From the NCBI RefSeq assembly GCF_001940235.1, contig NZ_MJIE01000001.1, positions 372,001-436,000 on the forward strand: DNA of 64,000 nucleotides. Direction: 5' to 3'. Source of the DNA: Hornefia porci. GTDB taxonomy: Bacteria; Bacillota; Clostridia; Peptostreptococcales; Anaerovoracaceae. Numbering within the stretch: position 1 is the stretch's first letter; the number at the start of each line of letters is the position of its first letter. Below are positions 25,599 through 33,366 of this stretch, piece by piece. The notes beneath the pieces were generated by a model that was not told the origin of the DNA, did no database searches, and saw nothing but the letters and a program-made list of their open reading frames with translations. The position numbers and the translations under genes are program-made.

Positions 25599-26597
25599 TC
25601 ATATGAACAGATTTTGTAAAAGATTAAATCCGTATCCGACGATAATGATTCCCGCGGTGCAGATTACCACAAATGCTGCCAGGAGCTTCGGCCTGACGGC
25701 TTTCTTCAGCAGGACGAGCGACGGCAGACTCAGCGTCGTGACCGCCATCATGAATCCGAGAACTGTTCCCAGCATCGCACCCTTTGAAAGCAGTGCCTCT
25801 GCGACAGGAATCGTTCCGAAGATATCCGCGTACATCGGTATCCCGATCAGAGTGGCAAGAATCACTCCAAAGGGATTCGCACTTCCGAGGACGGTCTGCA
25901 CCAGCTCCGCCGGAATCCAGTTATGTATCAGCGCCCCGATGCCGACGCCGAGCAGTATATACGGGAAAACCCGCCTGAATGTATCCGTCACCTGATCTCC
26001 GGAATATATCAGACGATCCTTCACCGTCAGTTCCGAAGCCTCGATATCCACACTGCTGTTGCTGTTCCGGATGAAATCAGCAACCTGGTTTTCCATGTGC
26101 AGCTTCTCAATCAGCGTGCCGCCGGCCACGGCGATCACAAGGCCGAACAGAACATACGCGAAGGCCGTCCTGATCCCGAAGATACTCATCAGAAGCACAA
26201 GGCTGCCCAGATCCACCATCGGAGAAGAAATCAGGAACGAGAATGTCACGCCGAGGGGCAGTCCCGCACTTGTAAAACCCATGAAAATCGGAATGGAAGA
26301 ACACGAGCAGAACGGCGTCACCGTTCCCAGCAGCGCCCCGACCATGTTCGCTCCGACTCCGTGAAAGTTTCCCATAATCTGTCTGCTGCGCTCCGGCGGG
26401 AAAAAACTTTGTATATACGAAATGAGAAAGATCAGTACACACAGCAGTACCGTGATCTTGATTACATCGTACAGGAAAAACTGCGCACTGCCTCCGATCC
26501 GGCTGCCGGTATCTGCTCCGACCGCAGAAAGCAGCCTCCCGATGAGAGCGTTCAGCCACTTCATTCCCAGTATCTGATTCTGTATAAATGTCCACAT
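25599..26597 (-). CDS. ArsP/SO_0444-type permease (DUF318)
   Basis: An integral membrane permease of the family that includes ArsP organoarsenical efflux proteins. The 332 residues carry about eight to nine membrane helices and the hallmark GTVTPFCSCSSIPIFMGF (about 92), where the Cys-Ser-Cys is implicated in trivalent arsenical binding, and ATLIGIPMYADIFGTIPVAEAL in the second half. It starts 12 bases after the ArsR gene. DUF318 permeases near a redox-active thioredoxin are a known neighbourhood; the true substrate is not established here. Confidence 0.9.
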   Translation of the reverse strand: MWTFIQNQILGMKWLNALIGRLLSAVGADTGSRIGGSAQFFLYDVIKITVLLCVLIFLISYIQSFFPPERSRQIMGNFHGVGANMVGALLGTVTPFCSCSSIPIFMGFTSAGLPLGVTFSFLISSPMVDLGSLVLLMSIFGIRTAFAYVLFGLVIAVAGGTLIEKLHMENQVADFIRNSNSSVDIEASELTVKDRLIYSGDQVTDTFRRVFPYILLGVGIGALIHNWIPAELVQTVLGSANPFGVILATLIGIPMYADIFGTIPVAEALLSKGAMLGTVLGFMMAVTTLSLPSLVLLKKAVRPKLLAAFVVICTAGIIIVGYGFNLLQNLFI

Positions 26598-26609
26598 GAG
26601 CCGTCTCCA

Positions 26610-26933
26610 TTAACAGCGGCTCTTCGACGCGCTCTGCCCGCGGCATCCGCAATCCTCGCAGTCACACCGCGCGTAAATTCCGATCATATCGCGAAAGGCC
26701 GCTATTCCTTCTGGAGAAATGGAATAATGCGTCCACTTTCCCTCCCTGCGGCCTTTTACGAGTTCACTGTCACAAAGGATTTTCATATGATGCGATAAGG
26801 TGGGCTGTGTGATATTCAGTTCCTCCAAAAGGACACATCCGCACTTCTCTCCATGCTGCAGCGCCAGCATGATCGCAAGCCGGTTTTCATCCGCAAGAGC
26901 CTTTATTTTTTTTACATCTTCTCTGAATCCCAT
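26610..26933 (-). CDS. ArsR/SmtB-family metal(loid)-responsive repressor
   Basis: Winged-helix repressor that leaves DNA upon metal(loid) binding, in front of the permease/thioredoxin/ZIP genes. The start is ATG 26933, 8 bases from GGAGG. It shows RLAIMLALQHGEKCGCVLLEEL with Cys-Gly-Cys near the ELCVC position of ArsR, then LNITQPTLSHHMKILCDSELV (recognition helix). The C-terminal tail RCDCEDCGC...C adds further cysteines. These point to soft metal(loid) sensing, e.g. As(III). Confidence 0.92.
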   Translation of the reverse strand: MGFREDVKKIKALADENRLAIMLALQHGEKCGCVLLEELNITQPTLSHHMKILCDSELVKGRREGKWTHYSISPEGIAAFRDMIGIYARCDCEDCGCRGQSASKSRC

Positions 26934-26959
26934 AATCTTCACCTCCGGAATCTGTGTCT

Positions 26960-27007
26960 ATCTTACTCTATATATTTATTGTTGTCAATATGTAAATGTG
27001 TCAATAT
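26960..27007 (-). promoter_or_regulatory. Promoter and probable ArsR operator
   Basis: On the minus strand TTGACA (26983-26988) and TAAGAT (26960-26965) lie 17 bases apart. The box TGTCAATAT (plus strand) is repeated at 26983 and 26999, a 16-base period that includes the -35. The rest of 27008-27203 shows no gene. Confidence 0.6.
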
Positions 27008-27203
27008 AATGCTTCATAATGCTTCCTGTGAGGGATTTCCTGCGAGGGGTCTTCCGGCGTCTTTTTCGGCTGCGTGAACAACGTAAAAAAAACGAAATGT
27101 GCTGATTTCCCGCCGGAAGCCGGAGCTTCAGACACATTCCGCTACAGTAAGGACTTATTCTGTATTGCCGTTTCCGTTTAACGACACGCCGGTCATGATT
27201 CGG

Positions 27204-28973
27204 TCAGATCCCCCACGACGCTTTCTGCCCGGTTACACTGAATCCGGTGCCCAGATTGACGAAATCCGGAGTTTTTTTCGTTTTAATGGTAATCGTAACC
27301 TTCTTGATGGACGAATGTTTGATATTCTTGTATGTCACCTTTTTTGAGGCGACTTTCTTCCCTGGATTATACACATTGACACGGAAGCTGAATTTCTTCA
27401 GCTTGAAAATCCTGTTATTCGCAATGTATCCGGTGACCTTGACCTTGCCATCGTAATAGCTGACCTTCCACGGAACAAATCTGGCGGTCGCGTAAGGCGT
27501 AATATTGTTCAGGTTTCCGGAAATCCATCCCGGTCTCTGATAGGTATTGCTGACGGGCTTCTTCGAAGATGAGCTCTTCGTTATGTCGGTCTTCTTCGAA
27601 CAGACCGACACCACCTTGTATCTGGATTTTGATGCGCTTTTTCCTTTGTACACAAAGCTGAAATCGGGCTTTCCGCTGCTGTATAATGTCTTGATTTTCT
27701 TGCTGCCTTTGTACACATACATCTTAGACAGGCCGGCGGCCGCCTGAGTTCCCGGTACAGCAACCCTGATTTTCACCTTTTTCGGAGACAGCTTCACGGC
27801 AGATATGGACGCCGCCTTAAAGGCGCCGGACGCGACCTTTCTGTACGTGTTGTCCGTATAGTCATATCTCAGACCGCCGGATGTTCTGAACAGATGAACG
27901 GTGAAGCTTCTTTCCTCTCCCGGAAGGAGCCCATCCAGTGTAAAGGATCCGCTTCTGTCGGAGTCCTTGAAGGAAAACGATTTCCAAAGCGTTCCTTCTC
28001 CTCTTCCAGTAACATAATGGTACAGATCGGCTCCCTCAGCGGGGTTGTATGCACTGTTCGCGTCGACAGTAATCCCCAGCTGGTCATAGCGCGGTGAAGA
28101 ATAAGTAACACGATAGTTCTTCGCCATATACGCTTCGATCGTACCGTCCGACGGCAGTTTGACTTTCCCTGCTCCGGTAGATTCGACTTTTTCGCAGATT
28201 TCCTTCGCATTGTCTGAATTTTTTGCAGTAAATATGCTCCATTCCTGCGTTTTGCCGGTCCAGTCGCGTTTCCTGCCCGGGTGATCGCTGTATATCCGAA
28301 CCCGCATGTCCCTGGATGTGAACGGCCCGGAGATCAGATCCTCGGTCCGGTTATACGCCCACAGATATGTTCCTGCTTTCGGATCAGCCTTCGCCCTGAG
28401 ACCCACATAAATATCCCGATATTCCTTCCCTCCTGACTCATATTTCACCATTGAATATCCCGTCATCTTGTCGAACAGATTCGGAGCAGAAGGCGCGGTC
28501 ACTTCCAGCGACTCAGCTTTGTTACCAAGGGGTCCATTAATCTCAACAGGAACATCCAGGTCTTCCTCAAGCTCAAATTTAATTTCAAGGCGTTCTCCTG
28601 CCTTCACCTTCACATTTCCTATCAGTTCAAACGACAGAAGATCACCGTCGGGCAAGGGTCCCCCCTGTAATGCAATACAGCGCGTCTTATCAAGGTTATA
28701 TGCGCTGAGAGAATAATACTGGGCCGCATTTCTCTCAGTGGTCGAATATCTGCTCATATCCACATAAACCTTCATATCGAAGGTACCGTCCCCCCGATAT
28801 GTATACTCGATTTCCTTTATTGGACAGTACTTTGACCACGCATCCCTCGTCCACGTTATGATGTCTCCGTTATTCACGAAACTGTCTGCGTTTGCGGTTG
28901 CCGGAATCAGGGTAAATACCATGGCGATAACCGTCACGAAAACCAGTGCGATTCTTCGTTTTGTCTTTCTCAT
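27204..28973 (-). CDS. Secreted multi-domain surface protein, unknown function
   Basis: Exported protein starting MRKTKRRIALVFVTVIAMVF with a cleavage site near ATANA (about 28). The remaining 560 residues are beta-rich with repeated Tyr/Lys/Ser strands. The last third (RVAVPGTQAAAGLSKMYVYK, KFSFRVNVYNPGKKV, KKVTITIKTKK) resembles the Lys-rich Ig-like or fibronectin-like strands also seen in the protein at 33367. No catalytic motif or sortase signal was seen. The start is preceded by GGAGG and by a minimal ATG-AAA-TGA reading frame overlapping the ATG. Possibly an adhesin or wall-binding protein. Confidence 0.75.
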   Translation of the reverse strand: MRKTKRRIALVFVTVIAMVFTLIPATANADSFVNNGDIITWTRDAWSKYCPIKEIEYTYRGDGTFDMKVYVDMSRYSTTERNAAQYYSLSAYNLDKTRCIALQGGPLPDGDLLSFELIGNVKVKAGERLEIKFELEEDLDVPVEINGPLGNKAESLEVTAPSAPNLFDKMTGYSMVKYESGGKEYRDIYVGLRAKADPKAGTYLWAYNRTEDLISGPFTSRDMRVRIYSDHPGRKRDWTGKTQEWSIFTAKNSDNAKEICEKVESTGAGKVKLPSDGTIEAYMAKNYRVTYSSPRYDQLGITVDANSAYNPAEGADLYHYVTGRGEGTLWKSFSFKDSDRSGSFTLDGLLPGEERSFTVHLFRTSGGLRYDYTDNTYRKVASGAFKAASISAVKLSPKKVKIRVAVPGTQAAAGLSKMYVYKGSKKIKTLYSSGKPDFSFVYKGKSASKSRYKVVSVCSKKTDITKSSSSKKPVSNTYQRPGWISGNLNNITPYATARFVPWKVSYYDGKVKVTGYIANNRIFKLKKFSFRVNVYNPGKKVASKKVTYKNIKHSSIKKVTITIKTKKTPDFVNLGTGFSVTGQKASWGI

Positions 28974-29253
28974 TTCATTTATCCTCCACTCTGGTATTGT
29001 TTCTATAACTCCATTCTTTTCGGTGGCTCTTAATCGAATTTCTTCGTTTTTCTCCGTTTTTATTCGATACATCCCGGTTTGTCCTGATTTTTCTTTTGTG
29101 CTCTCACCGCCTTTCCTGCCTTTCTTCTGCCATGCATTATCGTCAGAATATTTTTACGCCTCCATCTTACCTGAAAACAGCCGTGCAGAACAGTACCCCG
29201 GGGGTACTCTTTCTGTCCTCCGCGCCATTTGCGCCGTCCACGCCTTTTCCAAC

Positions 29254-29292
29254 AAAAAAAGCCCGGCTGTAATTTTGAAATACAGTCAGACT
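29254..29292 (-). terminator. Probable terminator downstream of the macrodomain gene
   Basis: On the minus strand AGTCTGACTGTA pairs, with two G-T pairs and one mismatch, to TACAGCCGGGCT, followed by a run of T. It lies about 130 bases after the macrodomain stop. Confidence 0.55.
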
Positions 29293-29420
29293 TCCGTCCA
29301 AAAGGGCATTAGATATTCAATTGCACAACTTCAGTTTAATCATCATTCATTGTATATCTTTTTGACCGGTTCATTATTTTCTCCAGGGACCTGCTCCCGG
29401 CAAGCTCATCGATAATTTTA

Positions 29421-29969
29421 TCAAGACGGTGTATCCTCCTCATCCAAAGCGGCCAGCGCCGCATCGTAGGCGGCCTTTGTACCTGCGTCGAAAAGCACCC
29501 ATATAATCTCATCCATTGCATCGGGATTTTCTGAAACGAATGAGCTCACGGCGCGGACTGCGATATTCGCGGCCTGTTTCGGCGGATAGGAATATACTCC
29601 TGTGGAAATCGACGGAAATGCAATCGTCCGAATGCCATGCTGCTGCGCCAGCTGCAGAGAATTTCTGTAGCAGTCGGCCAAACGCGCGGCTTCATCATGA
29701 CCGCCGCCGCGCCAGATAGGTCCGACTGTATGAATCACATATTCGCAGGGAAGCGCATAAGCGCCTGTAAGCTTGGCTTCGCCGGTCTCACAGCCGTGCA
29801 GCTTTCGGCATTCTTCGAGAAGCTCTCTCCCGGCTGCGCGGTGGATTGCCCCATCCACGCCGCCTCCGCCAAGCAGCGAATTATTGGCGGCATTCACAAT
29901 CGCTGCCACCGAATCTGTCTTTGTAATATCTCCCTGAATCGTCCGGATGGTCGTCTGGCCCTGTTTCAT
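29421..29969 (-). CDS. Macrodomain protein (ADP-ribose/O-acetyl-ADP-ribose processing)
   Basis: Likely hydrolyses or binds ADP-ribose derivatives. The 182-residue protein has the core motifs [37 protein letters not shown] (first loop with NAAN and [10 protein letters not shown], the MacroD-type catalytic loop), [10 protein letters not shown], and the second loop [17 protein letters not shown] 29969 follows AGAGGAGG. The remains of a Fic AMP-transferase gene end 13 bases upstream in the same direction. Confidence 0.93.
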   Translation of the reverse strand: MKQGQTTIRTIQGDITKTDSVAAIVNAANNSLLGGGGVDGAIHRAAGRELLEECRKLHGCETGEAKLTGAYALPCEYVIHTVGPIWRGGGHDEAARLADCYRNSLQLAQQHGIRTIAFPSISTGVYSYPPKQAANIAVRAVSSFVSENPDAMDEIIWVLFDAGTKAAYDAALAALDEEDTPS

Positions 29970-29982
29970 CGCAGTCCTCCTC

Positions 29983-30754
29983 TCATGTGCTGTCAGAGCG
30001 AATATAAAATGTACTTCTGCCAACTCCTTTACGAATAATAAAACCCTCATCCGTGAGTTTTTTCAGTGCAGCAAGTGCCGATGACCTTCCTATACTCGGG
30101 CAATGGGCCACAACATCAGCTCCGGTAAACTTACCAACCTTTCCACCCGTATATTTTTTTACGATATCATATGCTCTGCTGCCCGAACCTTTCTCGGTCA
30201 TTAATCCGACACGCTCTTCAAACTCTGTATAGCATGCCAGAATTACCTGCAGCATATATCTGATAAACGGTGTCGGATCATTTTTCTCCTCATGCCAACC
30301 GGCATCTGCTCTTTTCAGTGTATCATAATACCGATCTTTTGTTTTTTCTATCTGTCTTTCAATACTGATATATTTTCCCACGCTATACCCATGTTTGATG
30401 CGGCCTGCTCATAGGCATTACAGAGATTTTCTACTGCAGCCGGCGTGTCATAAGGAGCAATCGGCATGAATCTCGTAACAACAGTTCCATCCAACTTCGT
30501 CTCATTGATATAATTTTGTACATTTCTTCAAAAAGCTGTTTCATCCGTGTACCGGTCGTAACAATTCCCTCTATTTTATTGGAAGCTTCTGTACTCTGTA
30601 TTTTGGCAATTTCAACCAGGCGGTCTAATTCAACAGGCTTTTGTCGAATAAACAGCTCCTGTCGACCTTTGCACTCATGTATTTTTGCAACAAGATTCAG
30701 TATGTCTGTATCCCATTTTTTATCTGCCAGTATACTATAATCAAATGACCTCAT
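29983..30754 (-). pseudogene. fic-family gene with its catalytic core deleted
   Basis: Three blocks of a normal Fic protein remain, in order, on the minus strand. First the N-terminal part (30754 to about 30530): IHECKGRQELFIRQKP, AKIQSTEASNKIEGI, ending at QLFEEM. Then in another frame YINETKLDGTVVTRFMPIAPYDTPAAVENLCNAYEQ (about 30515-30405). Finally VGKYISIERQIEKTKDRYYDTL and a winged-helix end (30385-29983). The missing pieces are the region after QLFEE and the segment with the FIC motif HPFxxGNGR, so no AMPylation is possible. Both joins change frame. The Fic identity rests on the long matches to the family pattern. Confidence 0.85.
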
Positions 30755-30838
30755 AAAAGTTCCTTTCGTCCAGTCGTTCTCTTTTCGTCCAATTATACTT
30801 GATTTTGGACGAAAAAAACAATTCGCCGGACGATTAAA

Positions 30839-30945
30839 TCACTCTCTTCCGGACTTGCATCCGGCGATGCAACCAGAAATAACTTGCGTTCTGTTTTGCA
30901 TATTCTGAAGCTCATTATGCCGGTCCTGTTTCATCGCAGCCCTCC
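30839..30945 (-). repeat. Duplicated translation-start segment (31-codon frame of doubtful status)
   Basis: AGAGGAGG-CTGCG-ATGAAACAG near 30930-30945 almost repeats the ribosome site and first codons of the macrodomain gene (29962-29985). The frame from ATG 30934 runs 31 codons to 30839 and matches nothing. It may be the relic of a truncated paralogue. The rest of 30755-31025 shows no gene. Confidence 0.45.
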
Positions 30946-31025
30946 TCTCTATGTACTGAATATGCGCTGTTTTTTCTGTCGCTGTTCATCATCCTGCGGC
31001 TTGTCAGTCCGTGGGTGTATTGAGA

Positions 31026-31502
31026 TTATATTTCCTGGATCTGCTTGCCGCTGAGATGCTCGATCTCAATCACAAACATCTGAACTGCCCTTCCGGACAC
31101 AGCCACCTCCTCATCTATCGTCTTCTCATCAGGATAATATTTTTCCGCAAACTTCTTTACAAGTCTGATATTTTCCTCCTGATTTTCAATCAGACGGCAG
31201 CGTCCGAAGACAACCACGCTCTGCAGATACGGCGCCCACGGCACGTCTTTAACCTGCTCATTGCCAAACACGGTAAAACAGATTTTGTCGCTTGCCTTCA
31301 GCGAATCCACCTTGTGTCCCGCCTTCGCCCCGTGAAATATAATCGTCTGCGTCTCTTCATCATACAAAAAATTAATCGGTATCGCGTAGGGATAGCCATC
31401 ATCGCCGTTCACCGCCAGCACGCCCCGACGAGAAGATCGAAGCAATTCCTTCGCCGCTTCTGCACTGATTTCATTTTTCTTTTTCCGAATTGGTCTGAAC
31501 AT
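31026..31502 (-). CDS. Pyridoxamine 5'-phosphate oxidase-fold flavoprotein (NimA-like)
   Basis: A split-barrel FMN-type protein of 158 residues. Typical segments: AKELLRSSRRGVLAVNGDDGYPYAIPINFLYD, then IIFHGAKAGHKVDSLKASDKICFTVFG with the GAKxGHKxD motif of the NimA/5-nitroimidazole reductase-like group, and SVVVFGRCRLIEN. The start ATG 31502 follows GGAGGAAAAGACA. Likely reduces a small aromatic or nitro compound, but the substrate is not inferable. A distant fold relative lies at 36280. Confidence 0.87.
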   Translation of the reverse strand: MFRPIRKKKNEISAEAAKELLRSSRRGVLAVNGDDGYPYAIPINFLYDEETQTIIFHGAKAGHKVDSLKASDKICFTVFGNEQVKDVPWAPYLQSVVVFGRCRLIENQEENIRLVKKFAEKYYPDEKTIDEEVAVSGRAVQMFVIEIEHLSGKQIQEI

Positions 31503-31545
31503 TGTCTTTTCCTCCGTAAACATAATGCTTTGTTCTGTAAACCAT

Positions 31546-32175
31546 TTATATATCCTGCTGCATCACCCACGAAAAAGCCCTGGCTGTCCGCCGGTCCGCA
31601 TCCTTAAAATGATTTCCCTCATTCCATTCCAGCACGCAGTTTGCGCCCTGATCCTTCAGGAGAGAGTAAGCCTCCCGAATTCTGTCTCCCACCGTTGCCA
31701 TGACAGGATTCCGTGTTTTCTCTTCTTTGTCCCCCAGACTCAGGTAAATATTGCGGCTCCTGATCTTCTCTGCTTTCATAAAATCTATGAATTCCGGGAA
31801 CCAGACCGAAGGGGACGCTGCGGCAACCCCGCGAAAGAAATCTGTCTGACAGGCAGTCCACAGTGCGAACAGCCCGGCCAGGGAATAACCGCCAATATAG
31901 TAAATCCCGTCTTTGTCCCGGCAGAGTTCCATAATTTCCCGCATTGTATCTGCTGCACCGTCGCCGAAATCCTCTTTGCCGAAGACAGCCGGCGCCTTCC
32001 AGGGCGACAAATCATGATTCCAGTTGTCAACTCTGCATGCAATCAGCCTGAAATCAGTTTTTGTACTTTCCTGAATAAGAGCAATCTCACGATCTATTGT
32101 TTCAAGGTCATGCTCATCCACCATCTGAAGAAGCGTGACTTTTGCATTTTGTTTTCCATATTCAAGTTTATCCAT
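31546..32175 (-). CDS. Alpha/beta hydrolase (esterase D/enterochelin esterase-like)
   Basis: A 209-residue serine hydrolase without signal peptide. The nucleophile elbow is GGYSLAGLFALW (Ser about 94), preceded by a disordered-looking segment with DLSPWKAPAVFGKEDFGDGA, and followed by SPSVWFPEFIDF, IYLSLGDKEEKTRNPVM (acid residue) and the catalytic His in NEGNHFKDADRRTARAF. This layout matches putative esterases related to EntD/YbbA hydrolases. It stands alone, 43 bases from the flavoprotein gene. Confidence 0.82.
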   Translation of the reverse strand: MDKLEYGKQNAKVTLLQMVDEHDLETIDREIALIQESTKTDFRLIACRVDNWNHDLSPWKAPAVFGKEDFGDGAADTMREIMELCRDKDGIYYIGGYSLAGLFALWTACQTDFFRGVAAASPSVWFPEFIDFMKAEKIRSRNIYLSLGDKEEKTRNPVMATVGDRIREAYSLLKDQGANCVLEWNEGNHFKDADRRTARAFSWVMQQDI

Positions 32176-32267
32176 GATATTCTCGTCCTCTTAATACAAT
32201 TCCCACCCTCATGGGAATCGTTTTCCGCTCTTCCTTTGCAATTTTTTTACTTCCGGCGTTTTGGCAC

Positions 32268-32861
32268 TCAAATTTTCAGGCTTTCTGTCAAATTGTATTC
32301 AGAAATGATCCGTTCAACCACATTTGCCGGCAAGTCATTGTCTATGAACACACGATTACGTATACCGATTTCGGCATAAATCTTACCATACCAATCCAGG
32401 TCTGCTTGAATATCTCTCATATAATACTCCCTATGTTCATTTTTATAAGGATCATCTGTGTAAATTATATCATTTTCATCACTGAAAACAAGCCGATCGA
32501 AAATGTTTTCCGGCGTATCATACAACTCTATCGCAAGCACGCCATCGCCGCTGATCCTTGTCCTGAAGTTCTCCGTGAAAGAGATCGGCGTAATGGCAAG
32601 AACCATATCTTCCTCCAGGCGAATAAGTTCCTTGATAATTCTTCCACGCTTCTGATCCCGCCACCTGAGATCTGCTGTGTGAACGAACGTTTCAAGCGTC
32701 ATCCCCATTCGAGTTTTGACTTCCTCATCCAAATCATAAAACTTAAAGCCAAGCCGCTTAGCCAGCAGCTCTCCAGTTGTTGATTTTCCTACATTAGAAA
32801 CACCGAAAAGAAGTATTTTCATCCTTGCTTTCGGCAGGAGTCTGACCTTATACTTATCCAT
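32268..32861 (-). CDS. Shikimate kinase-fold P-loop protein paired with Phd-like antitoxin
   Basis: A small P-loop kinase: Walker A GVSNVGKST (about 22), FYDLDEEVKTRMGMTLETFV (like the shikimate kinase DxD and helix), RGRIIKELIRLEEDMVLAI, and a C-terminal lid and helix. The residues that bind shikimate are not obvious, and an aro cluster is absent. The ATG at 32861 lies inside the stop of the antitoxin-like gene (overlap), favouring coupled translation; an ATG at 32822 is an alternative. Zeta-type toxins are also P-loop kinases, so a toxin role is possible but inferred from context only. Confidence 0.65.
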   Translation of the reverse strand: MDKYKVRLLPKARMKILLFGVSNVGKSTTGELLAKRLGFKFYDLDEEVKTRMGMTLETFVHTADLRWRDQKRGRIIKELIRLEEDMVLAITPISFTENFRTRISGDGVLAIELYDTPENIFDRLVFSDENDIIYTDDPYKNEHREYYMRDIQADLDWYGKIYAEIGIRNRVFIDNDLPANVVERIISEYNLTESLKI

Positions 32862-33117
32862 AATACTTTTTATCCAGTCCGTCAAAGGCATCTGCCGCAT
32901 CAACGGTTTCACCGCCGTTTCTCATTTCTTCCTCTGCTTCAAAAATAGCCTGATCAGTTCTCAGTATACTTACATAACGATCGTACAACTCAGCGCTCAT
33001 CACAACAAGATCACTGTATCCGTTCTTTGTGATGAATATAGGTTCCTGCTCTGTATGCGCCAGCTCCGACAACTCGCTTGTCTTGCGCAGATCACGAATA
33101 GGCATGATACGTGGCAT
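32854..33117 (-). CDS. Phd/YefM-family antitoxin-like protein
   Basis: An 87-residue Phd/YefM-like protein: MPRIMPIRDLRKTSELSELA, EPIFITKNGYSDLVVMSAELYDRY, then an acidic tail (EAEEEMRNGGETVDAADAF) of the type that wraps a toxin. ATG 33117 follows AAGGA. No RelE/Doc-type toxin gene follows; instead it overlaps the P-loop kinase-like gene at 32268. Phd proteins normally repress their own operon. Confidence 0.85.
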   Translation of the reverse strand: MPRIMPIRDLRKTSELSELAHTEQEPIFITKNGYSDLVVMSAELYDRYVSILRTDQAIFEAEEEMRNGGETVDAADAFDGLDKKYYG

Positions 33118-33271
33118 GTCATCGCTTTCCTTCACTTGTTTCTTTTGTATCATAATTGTATGTCAATTTCAAGACCATTTACCCTTTGTACTCTGATCTT
33201 TAACTTCCTGAAACAACCCACTCAACATAAAAACAAAGAAGTGACGCGCCGCAGCACTGCTGACAAACTGC

Positions 33272-33325
33272 CGTCAGCGCCCATTAAGTCCTACGGGTAC
33301 TTAATGAGCAGACACTGATTAAAAT
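33272..33325 (+). repeat. Intergenic palindromic repeat, copy C
   Basis: TTAAGTCC pairs with GTACTTAA (one mismatch) around TACGG, followed by TGAGCAGACACTGATTAAA. GTC and GAC outside the core can also pair. Third copy of the element seen at 3980 and 21049. Confidence 0.8.
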
Positions 33326-33366
33326 TTACAGACGTTTTCATCATCTCATTTTTACGCACCGTCAAA

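Noticed and set aside
32268..32861. Genuine shikimate kinase (aroK)
   Set aside because: Only the P-loop and general fold fit; shikimate-binding residues are not evident and no aromatic pathway gene is near.
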